A stretch of 64,000 bases of DNA, from positions 2,952,001 through 3,016,000 of the forward strand of contig NZ_CP029552.1 in NCBI RefSeq assembly GCF_003173775.1, read 5' to 3'. Shown one piece after another: positions 25,563 to 33,216 of the stretch (the stretch's first letter is position 1; the number at the start of each line of letters is the position of its first letter). The notes under the pieces are model-generated. The model worked only from the letters and a program-made list of their open reading frames with translations, had not been told where the DNA came from and did not search any database. The stretch comes from Methylobacterium sp. 17Sr1-1 (GTDB lineage: Bacteria; Pseudomonadota; Alphaproteobacteria; Rhizobiales; Beijerinckiaceae). Both the position numbers and the translations under genes were made by a program.

Positions 25563-27179
25563 ATGGGATCGCTCAGACTCCGCTTCGGGCTGCTCGTCGG
25601 CAGCGCCGCCGCCCTCGTGGTGCTGGCGGCCCTCGGCCTCTACGGGGCGATGCATGCCGCCGAGCGCACCCTCGACGCGACGCTCGACGCGCAGGTGCGA
25701 CTGGAACTGATCGCCGAATTGTCCGGGCGCCTGACCGAGTTCGGCCTCGCCTCCGTCGAGGCGGTGAGCGACAATCCGGGCCGGCCCGAGCGGCTGGCCA
25801 ATGCCCGCAACGAGGTCGACCGGGCGCTGAACGCCGTCGACGAGGGCTTGAGCCGGGCGGTGGCCGGGGCCGGGGGCGTCCTCGACCGGGCGCAGTACAC
25901 CGCCCGGGCCCGCCCGCTCGCCCGCCTGCGCGCCGCCCGCGCCATGCTCGACCGGCAGGTGGCGCAGATCCAGCGCGAGCCGGAGCCCGGCCGGCGCGCC
26001 GACGCGATTCGGGGAGCGCTCAACGCCTTCGGGGCGGTGACGGGCCAGCCCCTCACCTTCCTGGTCGAGGCCGAGCGCCGGGCGGTCGAGGCCTCCGCGG
26101 CGGAGGTCCGGACGCTGGCGGCCCGGATGCGCGGCGCCGCGGTGGCGGGGGCCCTGGTGATCGTGCTGCTCCTCGTCCTGCTGCACCAGAGCCTCACGCG
26201 GCCGATCCTGCGCCGGATCGAGGCGATCCGGGCCGGCGCCGCGGCGATCGGCCGGGGCGAGCTCGACACCCGCCTGACCGTGGCGAGCCGCGACGAGCTC
26301 GGCCTCCTCGTCGCGAGCTTCAACCGGATGGCGGCGCGACTGAAGCGGCGCGAGACCCGGGTCGCCGCCGACCGGGCGGCTTTGGAAGAGATCGTCGCCC
26401 GCGCCACCGCCGACCTGCGCGGGGCCAATGCACGGCTCGAGGAGATCGACCGCTCGCGCCGGCGCTTCTTCGCCGATGTCAGCCACGAGCTGCGCACGCC
26501 GCTCACCGTGATCCTCGGCGAGTGCGACCTCGCCGCCCGCTCCCCCGACACGCCCAACCATCTCCGGCCGGTGATCGCGACCATCCGCAAGCGCGCCCTG
26601 CGGCTGCACCGCCGGGTCGGCGACATGCTGCGGGTCGCCCGCTCGGAATCCGGCCAGATCGCGCTGGAGCGCCGCCCGGTGAGCCTCGCCGCCATCCTGG
26701 CCGAGGCGGTGGAGAGCTGCGCGCCGGAGGCCGGGCGCCGTCGCATCGCGCTCGTCCTGGAGCCGAGCGCCGCCGACGTCGAGGTCCTGGCCGATGCCGA
26801 GTGGCTGCGCCAGATCGTCGAGGGGCTGATCGACAACGCGCTCCGCCACGCCGCCGGCGCGACCCGGGTGGGCGTCGGCTTCACCGCAAGCGGCAGCGGC
26901 GCCGCCATCACGGTGACCGATGACGGCGCGGGCTTCCCCGACGAGTCCGACGTCCTGTTCGAGCGCTTCCGCCGCGGAGACGGGCCCGGCTCGGGTTCGG
27001 GTTCGGGCTCGGCCGGCTTCGGCATCGGGCTCGCACTGGCGCGCTGGGTGGTTGAGCGCCATGATGGGGTGATCCGCCTGGAATCGGGGGATCCAAGAGG
27101 CCGGACCGCTGGCCGGGGGTTCGGCGCCAGGGTCACCCTGGAACTGCCCGGCGAGGACACGAGGGAGGATGCGGCATGA
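25563..27179 (+). CDS. Membrane sensor histidine kinase
   Basis: A 538-residue kinase. A first membrane helix (about 9-29), a largely helical periplasmic domain (30-190) resembling four-helix-bundle sensors, and a second helix (about 192-212) are followed by HAMP, a short coiled coil, and the HisKA domain with the phospho-acceptor His309 in F-A-D-V-S-H-E-L-R-T-P. The ATPase domain shows D-N-A-L-R-H-A, D-D-G-A-G-F-P and G-F-G-I-G-L-A-L. A glycine-serine repeat (six-base units at 26989-27011) lies in the ATP lid just before the last motif. ATG 25563 is preferred; a GTG at 25494 would add 23 residues. It pairs with the response regulator just downstream and lies upstream of the PQQ cluster. Confidence 0.9.
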   Translation: MGSLRLRFGLLVGSAAALVVLAALGLYGAMHAAERTLDATLDAQVRLELIAELSGRLTEFGLASVEAVSDNPGRPERLANARNEVDRALNAVDEGLSRAVAGAGGVLDRAQYTARARPLARLRAARAMLDRQVAQIQREPEPGRRADAIRGALNAFGAVTGQPLTFLVEAERRAVEASAAEVRTLAARMRGAAVAGALVIVLLLVLLHQSLTRPILRRIEAIRAGAAAIGRGELDTRLTVASRDELGLLVASFNRMAARLKRRETRVAADRAALEEIVARATADLRGANARLEEIDRSRRRFFADVSHELRTPLTVILGECDLAARSPDTPNHLRPVIATIRKRALRLHRRVGDMLRVARSESGQIALERRPVSLAAILAEAVESCAPEAGRRRIALVLEPSAADVEVLADAEWLRQIVEGLIDNALRHAAGATRVGVGFTASGSGAAITVTDDGAGFPDESDVLFERFRRGDGPGSGSGSGSAGFGIGLALARWVVERHDGVIRLESGDPRGRTAGRGFGARVTLELPGEDTREDAA

Positions 27180-27201
27180 CCGGGCGACCGGAACGGCGCG
27201 C

Positions 27202-27906
27202 ATGACGAGCGTGCTCATCGTCGAGGATGACGGCGACATCCGCGCCATGTTGGCACGGGGCCTCTCCGCCGAGGGTTTCGCCGTCGACGTCGCCGGCGGG
27301 GTCGACGAGGCGCTGGCGGCGGCCCGCGAGCGGGTGCCCGAGGCGGTGCTCCTCGACAACATGCTGCCGGACGGCTCGGGCCACGACGTCTGCCGCTCGC
27401 TCCGCGAGGGCGGCTATCCGGGGGCGATCCTCTTCCTGAGCGCCAAGGACGAGGTCGGCGACCGAGTCGACGGCCTCGCGGTCGGGGCCGACGACTACAT
27501 CGTCAAGCCGTTCGTGTTCGACGAATTGCTCGCGCGCCTGCGCACCCACCTGCAGCGGCGGCGCGTGACCGGCGAATCGCGCACCCTCGTCAGTGCCGGG
27601 CGCCTCTCCCTCGACCTCGCAACCCGGCAGGTCCGCTTCGGCGAGGTCACCGCCCGCCTGACCCAGCGCGAGGCCGAATTGCTGGCGATCCTGATGGAGC
27701 AGGCGAGCCGCCCGGTGACGCGGGGCGACATCTTCGACCGGCTCTGGGCGAGCCAGGGCGGCCTCTCGCTCAACGTGGTCGACGTCTATGTCGGCTACCT
27801 GCGCACCAAGCTCGCCGACATCGTCCGGGCCGGCGGCCCGAGCCTCGTCACCGTGCGCGGCCGCGGCTTCATGCTCGACCTGCACGAGGCCGGATTCCGT
27901 CAATGA
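27202..27906 (+). CDS. OmpR-family response regulator
   Basis: A 234-residue regulator with a receiver domain (residues 1-115) and winged-helix DNA-binding domain (about 130-230). Acidic pocket D-D in V-E-D-D-G-D, phosphorylated Asp52 in L-L-D-N-M-L-P-D-G-S-G, and the K-P-F lysine near residue 102 are present. The winged helix shows L-T-Q-R-E-A-E-L-L-A-I-L and the recognition segment L-N-V-V-D-V-Y-V-G-Y-L-R-T-K. ATG 27202 gives the standard start M-T-S-V-L-I-V-E-D-D; an earlier ATG at 27169 overlaps the kinase gene. It ends 220 bases before pqqA. Confidence 0.92.
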   Translation: MTSVLIVEDDGDIRAMLARGLSAEGFAVDVAGGVDEALAAARERVPEAVLLDNMLPDGSGHDVCRSLREGGYPGAILFLSAKDEVGDRVDGLAVGADDYIVKPFVFDELLARLRTHLQRRRVTGESRTLVSAGRLSLDLATRQVRFGEVTARLTQREAELLAILMEQASRPVTRGDIFDRLWASQGGLSLNVVDVYVGYLRTKLADIVRAGGPSLVTVRGRGFMLDLHEAGFRQ

Positions 27907-28019
27907 CGAAATTATTTTGGGCGCAATCGATGCTGGCTAAAGCGCTGGCCGTGATGCACAATAAGACCGGTCTGAGAAGAACGGGCCCCGTCCGTCCCGG
28001 GGATTCGGCAAAATAGCGC

Positions 28020-28049
28020 TTGCGCTCCGGGCGCCGATTGCCGATATAT
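28020..28049 (+). promoter_or_regulatory. Candidate promoter of the pqq cluster
   Basis: TTGCGC at 28020 and ATATAT at 28044, separated by 18 bases, form the best sigma-70-like pair in the 220-base gap before the first pqqA, about 75 bases upstream of its ATG. This is judged by eye only. Confidence 0.35.
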
Positions 28050-28087
28050 CCTGGGGTGACGGAAAACACTGTCATCTCAAAGTCTTA

Positions 28088-28107
28088 GGAACCTCTTAGA
28101 GGGTTCC
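28088..28107 (+). promoter_or_regulatory. Hairpin just upstream of the first pqqA ribosome-binding site
   Basis: GGAACCTC pairs with GAGGGTTCC (one extra G) around a short loop, ending eight bases before the AGGAGAAA ribosome-binding site. It could protect the 5' end of the message or modulate translation. Confidence 0.4.
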
Positions 28108-28126
28108 GCCGCTCAGGAGAAACGCC

Positions 28127-28216
28127 ATGAAGTGGTCGATGCCCGTCGTCGCCGAGGTCTGTGTCGGCATGGAAGTCACCTCGTACGAGTCCGCCGAGAT
28201 CGATCCCTTCAACTAA
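28127..28216 (+). CDS. pqqA: PQQ precursor peptide PqqA, copy 1
   Basis: The 29-residue peptide M-K-W-S-M-P-V-V-A-E-V-C-V-G... ends S-A-E-I-D-P-F-N and carries the glutamate and tyrosine (Glu16 and Tyr20, in E-V-T-S-Y) that PqqE and later enzymes join to build pyrroloquinoline quinone. Length and sequence are those of the Methylobacterium-type PqqA. A good AGGAGAAA ribosome-binding site precedes the ATG. A second pqqA gene follows 116 bases later and a GC-rich hairpin lies between them. Confidence 0.95.
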   Translation: MKWSMPVVAEVCVGMEVTSYESAEIDPFN

Positions 28217-28236
28217 GGGCTCGCCTGATTCGCGCC

Positions 28237-28255
28237 TCCGGCGGCCACCGCCGGA
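28237..28255 (+). terminator. Hairpin between the two pqqA genes
   Basis: TCCGGCGG and CCGCCGGA form a perfect 8-base stem with a 3-base loop 20 bases after the first pqqA stop. No T-run follows, so it may be an attenuator or a 3'-end protecting a short pqqA transcript. Confidence 0.45.
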
Positions 28256-28332
28256 CGGCGCTCGACCCGGACATTTTCAGAAGCCCGGCGCCACAAGCCG
28301 GACCGTCCGCCGAAGTCGCAGGAGGAACGCCG

Positions 28333-28449
28333 ATGAAGACCACCGACAAGACCTGCGCCAAGACCTGGTCGTTGCCTGTCGTCGCCGAGATCTGCGTCGG
28401 CATGGAGGTCACCTCTTACGAGTCCGCCGAGATCGATCCCTTCAACTGA
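28333..28449 (+). CDS. pqqA: PQQ precursor peptide PqqA, copy 2 (longer leader)
   Basis: A 38-residue peptide whose last 26 residues are almost the same as copy 1 (I for V before the cysteine), including Glu25 and Tyr29 in E-V-T-S-Y and the same S-A-E-I-D-P-F-N end. The first residues, M-K-T-T-D-K-T-C-A-K-T, differ and add nine residues to the leader. GGAGGAACG provides a ribosome-binding site. pqqB begins 19 bases after its stop, so this copy is the one adjacent to the biosynthetic genes. Two tandem precursor genes could raise precursor dosage or be recognised differently by PqqD. Confidence 0.93.
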   Translation: MKTTDKTCAKTWSLPVVAEICVGMEVTSYESAEIDPFN

Positions 28450-28468
28450 GCGGGAACGACGGTCGACC

Positions 28469-29368
28469 ATGCACGCCATCGTTCTGGGATCCGGAGCGGG
28501 CGGGGGCGTGCCGCAGTGGAACTGCCGCTGCCCGATCTGCGCCATGGCCCGGGCGGGCGACCGCCGGGTTCTGCCCCGCACCCAGTCGAGCCTCGCCGTC
28601 TCCGCCGACGGTGATCACTGGCTCCTGGTGAACGCCTCGCCGGACATCCGCCAGCAGCTGTTCGACACGCCGGCCCTGCATCCGCGCGAGGGCTTGCGGC
28701 ACTCGCCGATCCGGGCGGTGCTGCTCACCAACGGCGACGTCGATCACGTCGCAGGCCTCCTCACGCTGCGCGAGGGCCAGCCCTTCCGCCTCCACGCCAC
28801 GCGCGGCATCCTCGACTCGATCGGGGCGAATCGCGTCTTCGACGTGATGGCGTCCGGTGTGGTCGAGCGCGTCGAGATCGCGCTGAACCAGCCGTTCGCG
28901 CCGGTGCCGGGCCTCACCGTCACGTTGTTCCCCGTCCCCGGCAAGGTGCCGCTCTGGCTCGAGGACGGCACGCCGGAAATCGGCGCCGAGACCGAGAGCA
29001 CGGTCGGGGCGATGATCGAGGCCGGGACTAAGCGCCTCGCCTACGTGCCGGGCTGCGCCCGCGTCACGGACGGGCTGAAGGCGCGGATCTCCGGGGTCGA
29101 CGCGCTCCTGTTCGACGGCACGGTGCTCGCCGACGACGACATGATCCGCGCCGGCGTCGGCACCAAGACCGGCTGGCGCATGGGCCACGTGCCGATGATC
29201 GGCGAGGGCGGCTCGGTCGAGGCCCTGGCCGGGGTGCCGATCGGGCGGAGGGTGTTCGTCCACATCAACAACACCAATCCGGTGCTGGTCGAGGATTCCG
29301 AGGAGCGCCGCGGCGTCGAGGCGGCGGGGTGGGTCGTGGCGCAGGACGGGCTGGCCTTGCGGCTGTGA
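28469..29368 (+). CDS. pqqB: PQQ biosynthesis protein PqqB
   Basis: A 299-residue metallo-beta-lactamase-fold protein, proposed to hydroxylate the cross-linked Glu-Tyr intermediate. It opens A-I-V-L-G-S-G-A-G-G-G-V-P-Q-W-N-C-R-C-P-I-C, with the cysteine pair that binds a structural zinc, and has the altered metal motif T-N-G-D-V-D-H-V near residue 93. H-I-N-N-T-N-P near the end is a family marker. It lies third in the cluster. Confidence 0.96.
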   Translation: MHAIVLGSGAGGGVPQWNCRCPICAMARAGDRRVLPRTQSSLAVSADGDHWLLVNASPDIRQQLFDTPALHPREGLRHSPIRAVLLTNGDVDHVAGLLTLREGQPFRLHATRGILDSIGANRVFDVMASGVVERVEIALNQPFAPVPGLTVTLFPVPGKVPLWLEDGTPEIGAETESTVGAMIEAGTKRLAYVPGCARVTDGLKARISGVDALLFDGTVLADDDMIRAGVGTKTGWRMGHVPMIGEGGSVEALAGVPIGRRVFVHINNTNPVLVEDSEERRGVEAAGWVVAQDGLALRL

Positions 29369-29473
29369 GCGGCGACCGGTCGATCCTCCGTCTCCGGCCT
29401 CCCGATCACTTTGGTCCCCCTTGACCCCTCCTCGCGGCGGATCAATCTCCCGCCCCATGGGACCGCCGACAAC

Positions 29474-29545
29474 GAAGAAACCGGAAACGCCGAAGAAACC
29501 GGAAACGCCGAAGAAACCGGAAACGCCGAAGAAACCGGAAACGCC
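29474..29545 (+). repeat. Four perfect 18-base tandem repeats in the pqqB-pqqC gap
   Basis: GAAGAAACCGGAAACGCC occurs four times head to tail with no mismatch and ends eight bases before the pqqC ATG. It therefore occupies the ribosome-binding region of pqqC. The 185-base gap holds no other recognisable element; a frame through the repeat (29421-29711) is not in frame with pqqC. Confidence 0.9.
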
Positions 29546-29553
29546 AGGACGCC

Positions 29554-30351
29554 ATGACCGCCTCCCTCGCCCTGTCCGTGAGCCCGAGCGAGCCCACCGA
29601 CCGCCTGCTCTCCCCGGACGAACTCGAAGCGGCGCTCCGCGACATCGGGGCGCGGCGCTATCACAACCTGCATCCGTTCCACCGCCTGCTGCACGACGGC
29701 AAGCTCGATAAGGATCAAGTGCGGGCCTGGGCGCTCAACCGCTACTATTACCAGGCGATGATCCCGGTGAAGGACGCCACCCTGCTGGCCCGCCTGCCGG
29801 ACGCGAACTTGCGCCGGATCTGGCGCCAGCGCATCGTCGACCACGACGGCGACCACGAGGGCGACGGCGGCATCGAGCGCTGGCTGAAGCTCGCCGAGGG
29901 CGTCGGCTTCGACCGCGACTACGTCCTCTCGACCCGGGGGATCCTGTCGGCCACCCGCTTCTCGGTCGAGGCCTACGTGCATTTCGTCGGCGAACGCTCG
30001 CTCCTGGAGGCCATCGCCTCCTCGCTCACCGAGATGTTCTCGCCGACGATCATCTCGGAGCGGGTGTCCGGGATGCTGAAGAACTACGACTTCATCACCC
30101 GCGAGACCCTGTCCTACTTCGACAAGCGCCTGACCCAGGCGCCGCGGGACGCCGATTTCGCCCTCGACTACGTCAAGCGCCACGCCGTGACGCCGGAGCA
30201 GCAGGCCCAGGCCCTCGACGCGCTGCGGTTCAAGTGCAACGTGCTGTGGACCCAGCTCGACGCGCTCTACTTCGCCTACGTAGCGCCGGGGATGATCCCG
30301 CCCGATGCCTGGCGCCCGGGCGAGGGTCTGCGGACGGGGGCAGGCGCATGA
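29554..30351 (+). CDS. pqqC: Pyrroloquinoline-quinone synthase PqqC
   Basis: A 265-residue cofactorless oxidase that performs the last ring closure and eight-electron oxidation to PQQ. It is all helical; the motif R-Y-H-N-L-H-P-F-H near residue 35, N-R-Y-Y-Y-Q near 62 and R-I-V-D-H-D-G-D near 92 supply the conserved active-site histidines, tyrosines and arginines. It is a separate protein here, whereas M. extorquens carries a fused PqqCD. Its stop overlaps the ATG of pqqD (ATGA), so the two are translationally coupled. Confidence 0.96.
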   Translation: MTASLALSVSPSEPTDRLLSPDELEAALRDIGARRYHNLHPFHRLLHDGKLDKDQVRAWALNRYYYQAMIPVKDATLLARLPDANLRRIWRQRIVDHDGDHEGDGGIERWLKLAEGVGFDRDYVLSTRGILSATRFSVEAYVHFVGERSLLEAIASSLTEMFSPTIISERVSGMLKNYDFITRETLSYFDKRLTQAPRDADFALDYVKRHAVTPEQQAQALDALRFKCNVLWTQLDALYFAYVAPGMIPPDAWRPGEGLRTGAGA

Positions 30352-30635
30352 GCCTGACCCCCGACAGCGTGCCGCGCCTGCCCCGGGGCGTGCGGCTGCG
30401 CCACGACACGGTGCGCAACGCCCACGTGCTGCTGGCGCCCGAGCGCACCTTCGACCTCGACCAGAACGCCGTGGCGGTCTTAGGCCTCGTCGACGGGACG
30501 CGCAGCATCCGGGCCATCGCCGAGGCGCTGGCGCAGCAATACGAGACCGATCGCGGCGTCATCGAGCCCGACGTCATCACCATGCTGGACGGCCTGCTGC
30601 TCAAGCGCGTGCTCGAGACCGTGCCGGCGGCGTGA
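30348..30635 (+). CDS. pqqD: PQQ biosynthesis chaperone PqqD
   Basis: A 95-residue winged-helix-type peptide chaperone that binds PqqA and presents it to PqqE. It shows [27 protein letters not shown] near residue 35 and [10 protein letters not shown], the standard PqqD order. It overlaps pqqC by four bases in a different frame, so joining them as in fused PqqCD would need a frame change. Confidence 0.95.
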   Translation: MSLTPDSVPRLPRGVRLRHDTVRNAHVLLAPERTFDLDQNAVAVLGLVDGTRSIRAIAEALAQQYETDRGVIEPDVITMLDGLLLKRVLETVPAA

Positions 30636-30654
30636 GGCTCCCGGAGGGACAGTC

Positions 30655-31794
30655 ATGAACGCCGTCACGCCCACCCTACCGGCCCCGATCGGGCTCCTCG
30701 CCGAGCTGACCCATCGCTGCCCGCTGCGCTGCCCCTACTGCTCGAACCCCCTCGATCTCGACCGGCGCTCGGCCGAACTCGACACGGCGACCTGGCAGCG
30801 GGTGCTCAGCCAAGCGGCGGCGCTCGGCGTCCTCCACGTCCACCTCTCGGGCGGCGAGCCGACGGCGCGGCAGGACATCGTCGCAATCACCCGGACCTGC
30901 GCCGAGCTCGGCCTCTACTCGAACCTGATCACCTCCGGCGTGGCCGGCGCGCTCGACAAGCTCGACGCCCTCTCCGAGGCCGGGCTCGACCACGTGCAGC
31001 TCTCGGTGCAGGCGGTCGAGGCGGGGAATGCCGAGCGCATCGGCGGCCTGAAGAACGCGCAGCCGCAAAAATTCGCCTTCGCCGAGCGGGTGACGGCGCT
31101 CGGCCTGCCGCTGACGCTGAACGCCGTAATCCACCGCGGCAACATCGCCGAGGTGCCGGCGCTGATCGATCTGGCGGTCCGCCTCGGCGCCAAGCGCCTG
31201 GAGGTGGCCCACACCCAGTATTACGGCTGGGCCTACGTCAACCGCGCCGCCCTGATGCCGGCCAAGGCCGACGTCGACCGCTCGATCCGCACCGTCGAGG
31301 AGGCGCGCGAGCGCCTGAAGGGACAGCTCGTCATCGACCTCGTGGTGCCGGATTACTACGCCAGGTACCCCAAGGCCTGCGCCGGCGGCTGGGGCCGGCG
31401 GCTGATGAACGTGACGCCGACCGGCAAGGTGCTGCCCTGCCACGCCGCCGAGACGATCCCGGGCCTGGAGTTCTGGCACGTCCAGGATCATTCGCTCGCT
31501 GAGATCTGGTCCGACTCACCGGCGTTCCGGGCCTATCGCGGCACCGAGTGGATGCAGGAGCCCTGCCGCTCCTGCGACCGGCGCGAGAAGGATTGGGGCG
31601 GCTGCCGCTGCCAGGCCCTGGCGCTCGCCGGCGATGCCACTGCCACCGATCCGGCCTGCTCGCTCTCGCCCCTCCACGGCAAGGTGCAGGCCCTGGCCAT
31701 CGCCGAATCGGCGTTGGAGACCGCGCCCGACTACCAGTACCGCACCATCGGCGGCGCGCCCCGCGCCGCCCTCCCCGAGGGAGCGCCCGTGTGA
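30655..31794 (+). CDS. pqqE: PqqA peptide cyclase PqqE (radical SAM)
   Basis: A 379-residue radical-SAM enzyme that makes the first carbon-carbon bond between the Glu and Tyr of PqqA. The cluster cysteines are Cys22, Cys26 and Cys29 ([10 protein letters not shown]), followed by the S-G-G-E-P motif near residue 64. The C-terminal SPASM region carries further cysteines in [20 protein letters not shown] and P-A-C-S, the ligands of the auxiliary clusters. It lies 19 bases after pqqD, and its stop overlaps the GTG of the next gene. Confidence 0.96.
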   Translation: MNAVTPTLPAPIGLLAELTHRCPLRCPYCSNPLDLDRRSAELDTATWQRVLSQAAALGVLHVHLSGGEPTARQDIVAITRTCAELGLYSNLITSGVAGALDKLDALSEAGLDHVQLSVQAVEAGNAERIGGLKNAQPQKFAFAERVTALGLPLTLNAVIHRGNIAEVPALIDLAVRLGAKRLEVAHTQYYGWAYVNRAALMPAKADVDRSIRTVEEARERLKGQLVIDLVVPDYYARYPKACAGGWGRRLMNVTPTGKVLPCHAAETIPGLEFWHVQDHSLAEIWSDSPAFRAYRGTEWMQEPCRSCDRREKDWGGCRCQALALAGDATATDPACSLSPLHGKVQALAIAESALETAPDYQYRTIGGAPRAALPEGAPV

Positions 31795-32492
31795 GACGCC
31801 TCGTCCTGGCAGCCATCCTCTCCGCCCTCCTCGGCGGGCCGGCCCTCGCGCAAGACCCGTCACAGCAAGACGCGGCCCCGCAAGGATCGCCACCGAACGC
31901 CACCGCGCTGCTGTTCGAGACCAACCAGCTCGCCAATGCCCCGCCGGGCCGGCCCCTGACCTACCGCTACACCCGTTTCAGCGGCATCGACGGCGCGCCA
32001 TTCGGCCCCCCGGTCGAGGACCGCATTCGCGAGGAGGTGGGCCTGGGCGCGACGCCTGAGACCCGCAACCTCAAGGTCGAGATGTTCTCCGGCGAGCGCC
32101 GGATGCCGACCGCGACCTACGAGGACGTACCGGGCAACCCCGTGCTGGTGCGCTTCCTCGAGCACCACCTCGACGATCTCGCCCGGGTGCTCAAGGGCAA
32201 CCCGCGCTACATCAAGAACGCGATCCGGCGGGCGCTCCGCGAGAGCGCGAGCGTGACCCCGGCCGAGGTCGAGGTCGACGGCGCGAAGAAGCCGGGCTGG
32301 CGCGTGGTGGCGCGGCCCCTCGTCGACGATCCGGTGCGCGACCGCCTGCGCGGCTTCGACAGCCTGACCTACACCTTCGTGGTCTCGGCCGCCGTGCCCG
32401 GCCAGATCGTCTCGATCGACGCCCGGGCGACGAGCCCGGAGGGCGGGATCCTGCTGCAGGAAACGCTGAGCTATGAACCGAATGCTGGTTAA
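31791..32492 (+). CDS. Exported protein of unknown function coupled to pqqE
   Basis: A 233-residue protein whose GTG start overlaps the pqqE stop (GTGA). It has a signal peptide ([19 protein letters not shown], cleavage near residue 21). The mature protein is soluble, beta-rich, without cysteines, and contains [20 protein letters not shown] near residue 60 and [14 protein letters not shown] near 170. I do not recognise the family. Coupling to pqqE suggests a periplasmic role connected with PQQ or quinoproteins; this is inference. Its end overlaps the next gene by 20 bases. Confidence 0.75.
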   Translation: MRRLVLAAILSALLGGPALAQDPSQQDAAPQGSPPNATALLFETNQLANAPPGRPLTYRYTRFSGIDGAPFGPPVEDRIREEVGLGATPETRNLKVEMFSGERRMPTATYEDVPGNPVLVRFLEHHLDDLARVLKGNPRYIKNAIRRALRESASVTPAEVEVDGAKKPGWRVVARPLVDDPVRDRLRGFDSLTYTFVVSAAVPGQIVSIDARATSPEGGILLQETLSYEPNAG

Positions 32493-32841
32493 GGCGCTGA
32501 TCGCCGGCGGCGTGCTGGTCGCGGCCGGGTTCGGGCCCGCGCGCGCCGACGACAACGACTATCCGACCGAGGCGCGGGCCGATTACGTGTTCGGCTGTAT
32601 GGCGGCCAACGGCCAGACCCGCGAGGCGCTGACGAAATGCGCCTGCTCGATCGACGCCATCGCGGCGATCCTGCCCTACGACAAGTACGTCCAGGCCTCG
32701 ACCATCCTCGGCATGCGCCAGGGCATCGGCCAGCGCGCCAACGAGTTCCGCTCGACCAAGATGTTCGACGACAAGGTAGCGGAGCTGCGCCGGGCCCAGG
32801 CCGAGGCGGAGATCCGCTGCTACCGGCAGACCGCGAACTGA
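32473..32841 (+). CDS. Small exported cysteine-containing protein of unknown function
   Basis: A 122-residue protein starting inside the previous gene. A signal peptide (A-L-I-A-G-G-V-L-V-A-A-G-F-G-P-A-R-A) is followed by a helical domain of about 95 residues with four cysteines: one in V-F-G-C-M-A-A-N-G, two in K-C-A-C-S-I-D and one near the end in I-R-C-Y. The pattern suggests a small disulfide-bonded helical hairpin protein in the periplasm. It ends the run of genes that begins with pqqA. I do not know the family. Confidence 0.75.
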   Translation: MNRMLVKALIAGGVLVAAGFGPARADDNDYPTEARADYVFGCMAANGQTREALTKCACSIDAIAAILPYDKYVQASTILGMRQGIGQRANEFRSTKMFDDKVAELRRAQAEAEIRCYRQTAN

Positions 32842-32850
32842 CGGGGCCGG

Positions 32851-33081
32851 TCAGGCCGCCCGCGCCGGCACCGTCTGGCCGGCCACGACGACGCGGTCGC
32901 GCCCGCCATGCTTGGCCTCGTACAGGGCATTGTCGGCCCGGCGCAGCAGCGCATCGACCTCGTCGCCGGCTTCCGCGACGGCGAGGCCGGCGCTGACCGT
33001 GAACGACAGGGTCGCGCCCTCGACCTCGACCCGCATCCGCGCCACGGCGATCCGCAGCGCCTCCGCGAATCCGGACCGGCG
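32851..33081 (-). pseudogene. C-terminal remnant of a diguanylate cyclase (GGDEF) gene
   Basis: The minus strand encodes about 77 residues that match the last third of a GGDEF domain: A-L-R-I-A-V-A-R-M-R-V-E-V, then L-S-F-T-V-S-A-G-L-A-V and D-A-L-L-R-R-A-D-N-A-L-Y-E-A-K-H-G-G-R-D-R-V. The signature loop itself and everything before it are missing, so upstream of about 33081 the similarity stops. This looks like a decayed or truncated gene squeezed between two intact genes. Confidence 0.8.
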
Positions 33082-33216
33082 GATGCAGGGACGAGCGTTC
33101 CGCGTTCCGTAACGTTGACGGATCGCCGGAAGCCGAGAGCGCGGCATCGCCGCGACGGTTGCGGCTCCACCCGCGGGCCGGCACTCTGGGCGCCTCTCGA
33201 CCCGCGGGGATGCGCG

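Noticed and set aside
28161..28631. Open frame overlapping both pqqA genes and pqqB
   Set aside because: Out of frame with all three, very arginine-rich, no motif; the pqqA peptides are clear.
29421..29711. Open frame through the 18-base repeat before pqqC (encoding K-K-P-E-T-P repeats)
   Set aside because: It overlaps the pqqC coding region out of frame and has no ribosome-binding site or homologue I know; the repeat is better seen as leader DNA.
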